The notes beneath the pieces are model-generated. The model ran no database searches. It was not told the origin of the DNA and saw only the letters and a program-made list of their open reading frames with translations. DNA of 64,000 bases from Mastigias papua. Its lineage: Eukaryota > Cnidaria > Scyphozoa > Rhizostomeae > Mastigiidae. The stretch spans positions 19,818,274 through 19,882,273 of the forward strand of contig OZ025268.1 in the NCBI GenBank assembly GCA_964019165.1, read 5' to 3'. Positions 53,001 through 64,000 of the stretch are shown here, piece by piece; position 1 is the stretch's first letter, and every line of letters begins with the position of its first letter. The translations under genes were made by a program, and so were the position numbers.

Positions 53001-56000
53001 CTTGATTTAATGATTACAATGATCGAGTAGTTACTATTATTGGGATGTTTACCAATGAAGCACATCACATACCAACTTGATTGGAGTGTTCTGAAAGAAT
53101 TTTATCAAGTTTTTCCTTTTCCTTCTCCAATTTCGTCTTCAGCTCATCGATTGGCAGCTGGAACAGTTCAGAAAAATTTAATAATTAGAAAGGAACGTTT
53201 GTCGGAAAGCCTGGTTTCCATATAACTTTTCCTAGTCGGCGACGAGTATACTTTTAGTGGAAACACTCACAGCTGGCTGTCGCCGACATGTTGCATCTCA
53301 ACATGTCGGCGACAGCTATATGCTTTGAGTTGATTTCATCTGTGATCTATCTCTGAGTTTTTCACATTTCCCCAACAGAACTGAAGGATCAGGGAAATGA
53401 ATAGGCATATGTACCGACAATGAAGGAGCACAAACAAGGAGAGTTTGAAAAAACCACTGACTTTTCCAGATTTAACCTGACCTCAGATTTAACTCCTTAC
53501 TTTTCCAGGTTTCCCAGACTCCTGAGGACCCTGATACAGATTGATGAGACAATACTGCTTACCTTGGCTCCAAATGGATTACCAATAAGGAACTCCTTTA
53601 CAAGTTGTACGGCGTACTTCCGAACTTGACTAGACTTATCGTGTAGTCGTCCAATCACAATTTCCAACAGTTGTCCTTGGCGGGATAAGGGAATTGCCTG
53701 AGAAGTAAAAAACAAGTTCTTAGGCCGTAACTCGAAGGCTAAGTACTTTTTTAATTTGTACCTGAAGGAATCTTGATTCCCTTCAATTACACTTTTCAAA
53801 ATTATTGGTATATAATCCTTAGGCAATAAATATTAATTGATCGAGCATCTCTCAAGCTCGATTCCTCGACAGAACGAAGGCAAAATATATAGTAATAATA
53901 ATAATCGGCCATTTACTCTCCTGAGCATTGTCTTATCCAACGCAGTTACGCAGGTCGTAAGAAATGCTTGAAGTATATTGCAACTGGGACAATTTTACTG
54001 GGGTATACTATTACATTCATACAGATTTTATGAGCAATAAGATACTATCTTTTCTAAAAATATCACAAACTCTGCAATGTGTACAGTCGGCTATCGTGTA
54101 CCAAAGAATTCATCCGCATGGATGATAAAAATTCCTGACTTTTTCCAGACCTTCTTCAAGTTTCAACAAATTTCCTGACTTTTCCTGACTGTCCTTAAAA
54201 ACACAGTTTTTCCTGATGTTTTCTGACCGTATGAACCTTGTAGTAGGTTGTTACTATTGAGGTTTGAAGTTGATTACTAATATAGGGGTATATTGTCACT
54301 GTAAGATTTTACCACAGATCAAAATACTTATATCGCAAATGTTTGCAAATTTGCTAAAATCTAGCAAGAAAAACACAAGAGTACCTTTTGAGTACAGAGA
54401 CTATGCCAGATTTGTAGCACCTTACTGCGAACAAAGGCATGCACATCGTGGAGATGTTCCTGCAGCAAATAAGTGAAGAAACATCTGTTTGAAGTTATCT
54501 TGATTGTAAGCAATTATTTACGACAATTGAATCAAAGCATCCAGGTGCGTGTCAGTAAAGACCTGACACATTAGAGGAGTAGGAGGAGGAGGAACAACAG
54601 GAAAAGAGAAATCAATGAAGGAAAGAGGAACCAATGAAGGAAAAGGGAAGCACAAAGGAACAAGAAAGTAGGAACGAAGAAAGGACAAATGGACGAGAAA
54701 TGATGGAAGGAAGATGAAATGACTGGGGGATGAGAAATGAAGGAGGGAAGGCATGAATGAATGAAGGAAGAAGAAAGGACAAAGGGACGAGAAAAGATGG
54801 AAGGGAAATAGTTTGACAAAGGAAGAAAGAAGCAAAGAGGAAGGAAAGAAAGGAAGAAAAGAAGGAAAGAGCAAACAAAGCTTAAATGCAACTTCAAATT
54901 AGTTTAAGATTAAGTTTGTCTTCTAGTTAGTCTCAACACTCTCGCCTTATTTTAAGATTAATTGATTTTAACGTTGATAATATGAAGCACTGCAATAAAA
55001 GAATTTCATATCAAGCATTGAGTGCTCGTACGGACCAAAGCAATGGCCGCGTTCGCCCATACCTCTAGTCTGTCAAGAAACTTGTCTCGTGTGTTTTTCA
55101 GGTTAGGATCCAAGTCATCCCTGCTCAAGATTTTGATAATCAATTCTCCAATGACACTGAGGACGCCATTTCTCATTGAATAGGACTGTGAAACAATATT
55201 AATAGATAAAATGAAGTTCACGGATATGGATGTGTTTAGTATCAAAAAATAAAAGTCAATGCAGCTTAGAAAGATGAAATATTAGATGCATCAGTGGAAC
55301 AAGAGAGCCTATGGCTACCCGGGTGGGCATAATAGATAGAACTTACAAAACATTGCAAATACAGCATTTCACATTTTCACACTTATACATAGTATTTATG
55401 AGATGAGATGGCGCTAATCCTCTAAGAAGTACTAGTAAATGAAATATGAAATGGGACCCGCTTCGAATACGCACAAGTGTGAATGACAGTAACGAGCTGA
55501 TCAATATAGAAATGACTAAGGAAAACAAATCTAACTGCAATACGAAATCCAGGCCAAATGCAAAACTCACATCACCATCCAGGTGGCTGAGAAGGAGACT
55601 GATGCTTGGCAACACCAGTGAGGGCTGTTTACCGGCTAACTCGACAATGAATTGTGAGAACGATCTTGTGCCACTTGAGTCTCGAGACAGATCAGCAGAA
55701 TCCATGCGACCAATCTCTCTAAAAGCAAGATTTTTAACGAAAAACTTAATCGACTGCTTGCTCTGTCAAATTTCCTTGTTAGCTGTCAAATTTCCTTGTT
55801 AGCTGCAATATGCAACTTTGAACAGAAAGGTGACCTCAGATAGGAAAGCAGCCTCTAATAGAAAATGGCCTCTTAAAGAAAAGCTATTTTGAATAGAAAA
55901 GGCAAAAATGAATCTCAAAATGCAACAAGCATTTAGGAAAGGCAGCAATCGAAAGGTAAAACTCAATGATTTCTTCAATACTTATAACTTTACAACGGTT

Positions 56001-59000
56001 TGACAAAATCCTGTTTTAGTTCGCAATATTTTCTATAAATAACTTAGGGTTCTCTTTTTCAATTTCGTGTGTGTATTGATCCAAAGGTCACTTTTTTAAG
56101 GTGTCTTAGGCCACCGATGTAGGGGATCGTTCGCATAGTTTAAGTTAATTCATTTTAGCATCTTATTTTGCATCAATGAGATAGAGTGCCTAACTGTCTA
56201 GTTTCTATTCTTAACAGCCTAATAACAAATACCCCCAATGTTGGTTGTAAAGAGGACACAAATCAGCCATTACAGCTTAAAGACAATGAACAGATTAGGT
56301 TATAGAGAGACAACAAACACCGCGTTCAAACCCCCGAGGAGATCCATATAATCAGGATCTTTTTCACAAAAGACGCAAAACTGATGCTACTCGTTAGAAA
56401 GTTAACTCAAAAAATAACATCAGAGGTGATAGACAAAATAACATTTCATGGTCAAATTGGGAAATTAACTTTTTTAATACGCTGATAACCAAACGATGCA
56501 ATGGGATTATGAAGTAAAATAGACAGTAAATGAAAAGACCTGATTATGTCTGCTACAATTCTTTGGCTTCCAAATTGAACGACGAATACCTCAACAGCTT
56601 GAGCAAGGGGGACAACCAGATGCTCAAAATGCTGGAGAAGTTGGATTATTTTGAGACTGGCACCTAGGCGAAACAGGAACAGACCGGATTCAGTATGAAA
56701 TATAGCAAGTACATATGAGATAATCAAATGAAAGTGACACCTCTCGTGTCACAAAATCACAGGTTTTCTTCTCTTCGTAGCATAGTAGACTGCGAATGTA
56801 CAAATTTGACCATGTTTCCTAAAAGTCTTGATTGTACATTAAGTGTATCCTAGCATTAATATACTTCAAACCTTTTCAATGCAATTCAACAATGAACATT
56901 GATATAAGAAATCTACCCGCAAAGAAGCATAAATCACACACGGTGGGACCAATACTCTCGCATGGTGTTCAAAAAATTAATATTGCCAAATGGCCTCCTA
57001 TTCAAAATCATCAAATTCTAGGGGTATGGGCAGTATAGCTGTAAGGTTGTAGCAGAAATACGGAAAATGACACCTACTTAGTCCATGGTCGTATTTCTTG
57101 ATCAGGACTCCAAGAATATGAAACACCATGTCCTTCGTCTCTTTCAACTTAACAACTGCCGTATTCTCCAAAAATTTGTAGCAAAGAGACGTGAATATAC
57201 TTGAAGGAAGAAGCAAATATCATGTCACTGGAATATCCAAGGTAGAAAGAAGGGCGTAGGGAAGAAAAAAAGGTAAGAAGATATAACATTCATAATAATC
57301 AACTATAGTCTGATCTATTGCCTGCCGGAAAATTCTTTCCATTTTATCTAAAGAAACAGACAATGTTTACAAAAGCAAAGCAAATATTCATAAACTGTGC
57401 ATAAACTGCCTCCTTTGTTAATATGAAGAAAGTTTTTGAGGGCTCACCAAATGCACCTCTAGTGGCGCGCTTGGGTGTGTTCCATAGAAGAGTCTACAGC
57501 ACTGCTCATGCTTCTTAGGGGCATGCAGAGATCAGCTTTGTACCTTCACTTCAAGCTTCTGAGCTAATGGTTTCATTATAGAGTGTTTCGTTATTTTTCC
57601 CCAATTACATTTGGTGAGTTAATGGCAACTCTTACTAGCATGCAATTTCTGTTGCCTCGACGAAATAACTCGGATTCGGGATTTACCTAATAAGTGAGCG
57701 AATCGGCACAAAAATAGCAAATCAATGCATGAAATAAATGCTTGTGAGAATGAATAAAGGGGCACATGAATGAATAAGCAAATGAGTAATTTATTGAATA
57801 AATGAATGAATGAATGAAAGAATGAATGAATGAACAAATGAATGAGTTAGTAAATGAATAAATGGGCAAATGAGCAAATGATAAACAATATTAGTGAGGC
57901 ATACTTAACAAAATCTTCTTCAATGACTGGTGGATCCCACAACCTATGAATGTCAAGTTCAATTAACTGACCAATGACACGCAGTCCATCATTTCTTTCT
58001 TGGTCCCAGTCCCACCCAGACGGAGATGTCTTCTTGGCTGCCTGCCTTCCTCTTCCCTTCATACGAACAGAAAGTAAATAATAAAATACCCTATTTGTCA
58101 TGCTTCTGAAGTAATTTCTTATATATTCGTATGGCAAGTTACCCTATCATAAACTGTACAAGGCATATTCCTAAATGTTATCATTCAATATGACATATAA
58201 ATCATGTAACATTCATATGACATACGACCTACAGGTTCAGATTTAAGATCTGCGTGGAAGAGATGACGATGATGCAAACTCATCTTGGTGCATATTACAC
58301 TACAATTCGTATCACAGTTCATGACGGTGATCTCTATCCCATCTTTGTTTCTCTTCTAAATGATTTACCGGCTTTATGCAAAATGATATTTTATACTCAA
58401 TACCACCTAATATCATTCATCTTAGACACATTCTGCAGTGAAGCAAGCTTCAATTAACTTTCTTTGCATTCAACTATACAACGGTAACTATAAAATATAG
58501 ACTGGTCATAGCATAGAACTAAAGGTTGAAAACATTTGATTGCGAGCTCTAGACTGAACAAGACATAAGCTAAATTGCTTTCACTTGCTATTAAAGTATA
58601 TTAAAATTTCCTTAGCTTAATGTAATTTCCTGCATCAAGATAAAAATTTTGCATTAAACATGACAACCGCTGTTAGAAAATACACTTACGGCACTTCAAT
58701 TGGTTAGCAAAACTACAACCCGGCGACGGTTTTATCGTGTTTGAACGCAATCTTTTTTATTTATTAGACAATTTCTTATCTCAATGCGTCAACAATTGAT
58801 CGATTACATAACATTAGATCAAATTTAATTCGCTTTATCAGATAGGTATTCCAGCCTTCGAGTAATTATGGAAAAAACGGAGTAAATTCATTCATGATCA
58901 AATCACCGAGCACGATATTCTGCAGTTTTAAAGACATGAAATAAAAACGCTGGAATCGTTCAGAAAAACGATGCTTAAGGGTTAGGTTGGTGTTAGGTTC

Positions 59001-62000
59001 ATACTTGGTACAAAGAACGTCAAAATCATTAGTAAGAAGAAAGTCCAATATGTGAGGAATAATGATGAGCGTGTAGGCCTTGTGAATTACAATTACAATG
59101 TTCTAGCTTACAATTATATTAAATCAAGGTTCCCAGGGCATTTTTCAAAACATTTTCCTAACTTTTTTCACATTTTCCTAGAAGTTTTCGACGGATCAAG
59201 GAAAACAAGAGCACTTGTCACCCAAAATTTCGCAGCTGTAGCCCTCGTTTTGGTGACGACGGAGTGAAGCTATTAAGTCAAGGGTTAATTTGTGTCTAAA
59301 AAATCTAAGAATTTTATGTCATGTCACTCTCCTTGTTCCCTCGACAGCAAATGCAATTCATGCATCAAACCAGCACGTTTGCCACCAATCTACGTATATA
59401 CGTTATTTTGATGTTAACAATGTTTACATCTTTTTGCATGCTGCTAAATGAGTGACAAATCTGACAACTAAAAAGATAATGATAATAATAATACTTATTA
59501 TTGTTATTATTTATGATATAACATCGGCTGCTCTCCATAAAAACAAGGGTTGATCTTAATCAGAAATCAATTCCGCGAGTTTTTTGTATGCAAGACAATC
59601 CTTTCATTTATTCCAAATTCAATACAAAGACTAACATCTAGCAGAATTACGAATTGTAACGATAGCATGAGCTACCAACAAGAAAGCTGTTTACCTTACG
59701 GCCCTCGTCAGTCGTAATACTTGGTTTTGTCGCTTGCGCTTCAAATGATTCCATCAACTGAGCCAGTAAGTAAGACAGCATCTGCAAAATATCATATCGT
59801 GATGAAAATCTATCAAAGGTAAGTTTATATAAGTTTGAGATGGGAACCGCGGCTTTGCAATAAATTTTTAAAACCAGAACGACGACAAAAAGTGAATCAT
59901 TTTATCATTGATATTTTAGTTTGACATATTCCAGAATTAACAAGTCCGGTGACAAATTCAATTACAACACATTCAGTTACGACAGTCAGTTATGACAGTT
60001 CCATATTGAAAACATTTCGACCCATACTTGAGTCATCCCAGTTAGAGAGGGATATGTGACAAAGGTCGTCAATTCTGTAATATGTCGAATTAACATATCA
60101 ATGGCACATTATTTCATTTTTAGTCGTCGTTCTGGTCTTATAATGTATATAGGTTTATTCTACAGTGGGCTTCTTGTTACGGTTGACTTCAGTTATACCT
60201 ACAATAAAACTTTTAAAGAACATGTGGCTATAAGCCCATTATGAGTGTATGCTAAGCATGACATAACACATATCCACGAAGGACATCTACATCGGATTTC
60301 GTAGGAAATCGGTTTTTGAACTTTCAAATGGGAAATGGAACTGTAATAGATCCTGTTTTAGCAGCAATAGTCACCCATATTCATCAGTATTCCTTGATCT
60401 AGATAAATTCCATTTTGCTTCTTTTTCTTTCTTTATTTCTAAAGTATTTGCTCAGTTATATTTGTGTCACTCTGCCATGCCTGCAAATTATGCGGTCATG
60501 TTTGCATGCAGTCAGCTATCACAAACCATACCTAGGCAATTTATGCTGAGGAATTCAAACCTAAAGCTAAGTAAGCAAAAGAGAACAAAAAGAGATTCAT
60601 TCTAGGTAAAGCTTAGAAGGTAAAGGTTAGTCCCATATATGATTCTGTACATTGGGGTGTGCCTGTTAGAGAGGACACTTATCCTGAGCCATCAGCATAG
60701 TGAGGTAGGGTAGCCAGTTCCTTTCCTTGTTCCCTTCAACTTCCCCAGTGTTGCCACCAGGTACCCATCTGCTGCTGAGTGGACAATGAGTGAGCATCCA
60801 AACCATGATCTGTTAGTTCAGCTTGAACCACTCACTTTCCATTCAATAGTAAAGTGCCCTAATAACTTGGCCACTCACCCATTAATCATTCTATATACAC
60901 ATATAAATTATATGAATAACTAATAAATATATTATAAACATACATATATGGAAAAAATAATTATATGAATTACACATGATGCTGCTAGCATCCATTTACA
61001 GGTTTACAATCAAGTAAGAAAAATAGAAGTGTAAATACACATAAGCAGTTCAATAGAAGGTGGAAGTAGAGTCTGACCAGAAGCAAATTTTAGAAAAGCA
61101 ATGTTGAATTTCTTCAAAAAAGCACCTGGGATGCTCATTTAAAATTCAGTCTTCAAAGAGAGGAGCTCATTTGAAGGGGTGCTCACTTGCAAATATTTTG
61201 TTAGGAAAGCTGCTCACTTGAGGGAGGTGCTTTGAGGGAATATGGCAGTGGTGTGTTTGTAGGTAGGTTGACAACAGAGTGACAAATTTCATCATCTAGT
61301 TTCTTCGCCAATTTGCTCTTACTATGAATGTCCCCTGATATGCAATGGCCACTGGGTATGGCCTAGATAATGCACCCAGTGGTATCATTTACAATGTATT
61401 GCAGATGTTGTTTGATTGTTATTAACATTGTATTAACAAAAGTGTATGGAAAAAATAACCAGAACTAGCTATATATTATCAAATATATTATTTTAACCTT
61501 GACAGTGCAGAGGTGTGTCTTTTGGACTTGAAAATCCATTCCTTCTGGATCAATTATAATTGACAGCTCATTTATATGTTGTGAAAATGCTGTAATAGAA
61601 GACAGAAATGTTCAGTTATTTCGAATAACATGGATAGCTACTTTATCATAAATGCAGTTCAAAAGGGTCAATATTAATTGTGATTGCTTGATTGGAACAG
61701 TGCACTTGATAGATATACAAGTCCAAGGGAAAGTAGAAGATTTTATTCAACAGAATAAACAACTATACTCAACCTTTGCAAATGCTATTCCATGCCTTTT
61801 CTTTCAATTCAATGGCTACTTCATTAAAATGACTGCAAAAATCAGGAAAATCAAGGGAATCATTGTAAATCAGACTGCATTATTAAAAAACTGCTAATAA
61901 GCATTCAAAACAGGCAGTGTCTGCATTGAAATAATCTATATGGATATGCAAGGACCTGTTTCAGTATTACTTTTAAGCAAGGGTGGCTCTCTCCTTGATT

Positions 62001-63290
62001 AGTCTTCTGGCTGAAACAGCTCCTCTTGCTGTAAAGTCCATGCATACGCATTCTCATAACTAGCATTTTTCTTCCTGCATTTTCCTAACATAATTTTTTG
62101 TTCTAGATTGAGTGCATATTGTATATTATCCTAAGTGTGTAATACAGAAATCTTAATGAAAATGAGAAGTTGTAATGTAAATGAGCCTGGCTGGCCAGGT
62201 TGAGAATGACTGTATCACAGAGGAAAAATATATATAGATGGTATTACACATTGAGTGCCTAGACTGTAGAGTGTGGCCTTTTCAAAGAGATCTCAAGTGT
62301 GCATAAGCAATGGTCAGGTGAGCAAGTGTGCACTTGGTCCAAGGTGTGCACTTTTGGTGTGCACTTGATTTCTTGGCTTACATAGTAAAACAGGCAAAGC
62401 TATTTTCTGCTTTTTTCTTATCATGAAAGGTCCTTTACCAAATACAGCAGCATGTTTGTCAGAGAATTTTTCCTTCATAATTATTGCTATGATAGGTGAA
62501 AATATTCAATTTAAACAATCACACCACGCTGTTGGTGGTTGTGTGGTATCATTTGAGACAAATATCTCGAGTGAGCACTTGCCAAACTCTGCAGTCACGT
62601 TGAGTGCTCTGTAATTATTACAGCCATCTACTGCATTAGTGAGACTTCACAAGATCTACTTACATAATTACACTGAAAATCGAATCAAACTCTGATGATA
62701 TTCCTGTGGGCCCATTTTCGTTCAAGTTATTGAGAGATTCTAGAAAAACAATAAATGACAACAGAAATGAAATCGTCTCTAAGTCTAATCAAATTCTCTA
62801 CACAACCACACGCCAGCCACACGCACAACCATTATTTTGTTGTCCAAGCAAAAAAAGCTTTACTTTCCTTGGAAGAAAATGATAGTTGACCAATCATGAT
62901 ATTTTCCACAACGGTAGGAGTGAAATATTTGGATTAATCCCCAACGATTCTCCGCGCCATTTTTCAAATTTCAAGACCTGGGAATCATTGCATTGCAATA
63001 TCTTGAAACCAAACTACTATATCATATCATAAGTTCTGAGATTCTAACACAATTATACGAATATCTAACAAGCTTGCAAATAATTTTCAAAGATAGATAC
63101 AGATTTCATTTCCTACGATAGTTTATTACCCATTTGAATACCCATAGTGAGAAACTAACAGGCCGAAATGTATACCTTCCAGTTTCGGTCCAATTTCTCT
63201 CACTGAATAGACTTCTTTAACAACATAATATTCGCCATTAGACGAAAGAAGGTCATTTCGTGACAAAGGAATTTGAAACTGTGCTTCCAT
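36819..63290 (-). CDS. NCAPD2: Condensin complex subunit 1 (NCAPD2/CND1), complete, 34 exons
   Basis: HEAT-repeat non-SMC subunit of condensin I, needed for mitotic chromosome condensation. Exons: 63290-63176, 62739-62664, 61832-61774, 61589-61498, 59781-59695, 58056-57905, 57199-57078, 56663-56540, 55718-55571, 55185-55063, 54459-54385, 53697-53563, 53157-53073, 52086-51807, 51427-51330, 50857-50742, 50128-49875, 48889-48805, 48181-48107, 47738-47677, 47162-47030, 46705-46621, 46395-46207, 45193-44925, 44020-43912, 42600-42477, 41555-41504, 40979-40876, 39876-39699, 39117-39023, 38476-38396, 37888-37705, 37419-37284, 37024-36819. They sum to 4308 nt (1435 residues; human 1401) with every phase consistent. 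Diagnostic blocks: [45 protein letters not shown] then [88 protein letters not shown]. The C-terminus is Lys/Arg-rich with a TPRK site and a KRRKATKK nuclear-signal-like run. Confidence 0.97.
40160..40830. repeat. ATCC-based satellite-like array in NCAPD2 intron 28
   Basis: About 670 bp of CATCCATC units mixed with AAATCCATCCATCC and CAATCCATCCATA higher-order variants. Long open frames in several phases (HPSN and GWMD repeats) are by-products of a repeat lacking stop triplets. The array ends about 45 bp from the donor of exon 28. Confidence 0.95.
41718..42053. mobile_element. MITE with TA target duplication, NCAPD2 intron 26
   Basis: Termini CTCTTTAGTGCCTATTAGA and (reverse complement) CTCTTTGGTGCCTAATAGA are inverted repeats flanked by TA on both sides, as in Tc1/mariner-type insertions. 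The interior holds about six degenerate CCCCCCCG-CTATTA units, some followed by AATTTTGGGGA. No coding capacity. Confidence 0.8.
42957..43290 (+). pseudogene. Possible LINE C-terminal remnant
   Basis: A short broken frame whose late part (near 43195-43240) reads [16 protein letters not shown], resembling the conserved C-terminal end of CR1/L2-type LINE proteins (SPSLSSFKSRL). It lies in NCAPD2 intron 25, opposite strand. Weak evidence, boundaries unclear. Confidence 0.35.
44035..44130. repeat. (TCAA)n tetranucleotide repeat
   Basis: AATCAATCAATC array just upstream (transcript sense) of NCAPD2 exon 25, starting about 15 bp from the exon boundary at 44020. It therefore overlaps the polypyrimidine region of that intron. 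Confidence 0.9.
44345..44590 (-). pseudogene. LINE C-terminal fragment in NCAPD2 intron 24
   Basis: Minus-strand frame with [20 protein letters not shown] followed by [16 protein letters not shown] and SFKKQ. This matches the usual end of LINE ORF2 proteins (LRN..L..P..RT...K.SF.Y....LWN.LP......FK). No RT domain present; a short 5'-truncated insertion. Confidence 0.7.
45450..45670. repeat. 21-bp minisatellite in NCAPD2 intron 23
   Basis: Direct repeats of AATACATAATAGTAAATGAAG, five or more good copies, then degenerate copies with GTATAATACATAATAG variants. Confidence 0.95.
49267..49437. repeat. (GGAGA)n homopurine array followed by poly-G
   Basis: About 160 bp of GGAGA pentanucleotides on the plus strand ending in a run of about 13 G, in NCAPD2 intron 17. 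Strand-asymmetric purine mirror sequence. Confidence 0.97.
52801..53090. repeat. 90-bp tandem repeat spanning the NCAPD2 exon-13 donor
   Basis: CCAACTTGATTGGGTGATT-type units start at 52801 (AATAACTTGACTGGG variant), 52891, 52981 and 53071, exactly 90 bp apart. Each continues through GATTTAATGATTACAATGAT and ends CATATCACATA. The 53071 copy contains the real exon-13 donor (exon ends at 53073); copies at 52891 and 52981 carry identical donor-like GTATG on the minus strand. Confidence 0.95.
54580..54870. repeat. Purine-rich GGAA/GGGA tract in NCAPD2 intron 10
   Basis: About 290 bp of degenerate GAAGGAAAGA-type sequence on the plus strand (pyrimidine-rich in the transcript); Phe/Ser/Leu frames on the other strand are artefacts. 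Confidence 0.85.
57735..57885. repeat. (TGAA)n tract in NCAPD2 intron 6
   Basis: GAATGAATGAATGAA units with AAATGAATAAATG variants. It starts about 20 bp beyond the donor of exon 6 (exon ends at 57905). Confidence 0.9.
60605..60885 (-). mobile_element. tRNA-derived SINE, copy 2, in NCAPD2 intron 4
   Basis: Same family and orientation as 16801-17075: shared GTACATTGGGG, TTATCCTGAGCC, CAGCATAGTGAGGTAGGGT, CCCCAGTGTTGCCACCAGGT, and a decayed tRNA-like head at the right end. Ends in the same AAGGTAAAGG tail. An 8-bp duplication TCATTCTA lies at 60597-60604 and 60886-60893. More diverged than copy 1. Confidence 0.88.
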
Positions 63291-64000
63291 TGCCAGATGA
63301 TTTACTTCGACACAACTATTGCACTTCTTCTTTCAAAACTCCGCCATGTACACAAGTTACGCGCCTTTTGAAATGATGCTCCTCCATAGTACGCCAGGTC
63401 AGCTACGCAGCCTACGAGGATCAACTGACAAGGACTCCAAATTTCTAACACAGGCTTTCTCAACCAGGCAGGTTATTGTTGTAGCTCTGTCTCATTTAAT
63501 TTCATCAATCTCTACTAAAGATATGTAAAATACCTTTCCATTACTAAATGCAATGATACTCCTTTTATAATGTGAGCAAAAATTTAGGGCCGAATTATTT
63601 CAAAGAAAATTAATAAGTGGAATTTTTGCACTGTTTGGATGTCTATAGGATTTTCAAACCCCCTCTCACCAGTTTTGTCATAGATCCGAGTGGAATGGCT
63701 GAAGTTTAGCGCCAAAGCATCTTCCTTTTTTATTTATGATTACTTAGTTATCGATTTAGGTTAGTTTACGTGTATATATATGGATATTTTTAAACTAGAA
63801 ATAAAATCGATGTAAAATAATTTCACACAAACATGCACATTTCAGTTTCAACTTAAAATTTGTTCATGAATCATGTCATTTTTCAAGCAAATGGCTATTT
63901 ATCTGTACAAATATTTTCCTTGTTAGACAATACACACTTCACACTTTTTTTTATAAGGAATCTAGCTAAAGGCCTAGTTCTAAAATTTCCTTATTTTCGG
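63291..64000. other. Upstream region of NCAPD2
   Basis: 710 bp 5' of the NCAPD2 start codon, likely holding its 5' UTR and promoter. I see no other gene, no clear TATA element and no repeat. Confidence 0.5.

Noticed and set aside
52679..53068. 129-codon minus-strand frame with repeated [11 protein letters not shown]
   Set aside because: Created by the 90-bp tandem repeat, whose unit length is a multiple of three; intronic, with no start or homology.

Overview
The window is nuclear DNA from an animal. Genes are split into many short exons with GT-AG introns, and splicing phases agree across every junction I followed. The DNA is AT-rich, with microsatellites, non-LTR retrotransposon remnants, tRNA-derived SINEs and miniature DNA transposons in introns and between genes. 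A mucin-type GalNAc-transferase, Mediator subunit 1, ABITRAM, COA3 and condensin NCAPD2 together indicate a metazoan. Low GC, large introns and the invertebrate-style repeats suggest an invertebrate, but I cannot name the lineage.

Layout. (1) 237-5888, minus: first ten exons of MED1, running off the left edge. (2) 6127-8646, plus: complete five-exon ABITRAM, head-to-head with MED1 over a 238-bp shared promoter interval. (3) 9236-18792, minus: complete nine-exon polypeptide GalNAc-transferase, tail-to-tail with ABITRAM. Its 3-kb first intron holds a LINE fragment, a SINE with target-site duplications, and two copies of a 200-bp segment. (4) 21890-29688, plus: a signal-peptide exon and one 3.2-kb exon encode a secreted-type beta-helix, Cys-rich, multi-pass membrane protein. 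The 4.56-kb intron between them holds a truncated retrotransposon with a restriction-like endonuclease domain, a Harbinger-like element with a hAT element nested inside, and another hAT MITE. (5) 29689-35267: intergenic, with a 1-kb inverted repeat, long (TA)n arrays and MITEs. (6) 35268-36214, plus: small two-exon COA3-like gene. (7) 36819-63290, minus: complete NCAPD2, 34 exons and 1435 codons, convergent with COA3. Its introns carry MITEs, minisatellites, a SINE and LINE remnants.

The protein genes are unlinked housekeeping functions (transcription, actin binding, O-glycosylation, cytochrome oxidase assembly, chromosome condensation); I see no operon or pathway cluster. Exons were rebuilt by hand from splice signals, frame continuity and remembered family sequences, with no database search. 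The least explained items are the beta-helix membrane protein, the 1-kb foldback, and a 90-bp tandem repeat that copies an NCAPD2 exon end and splice donor.
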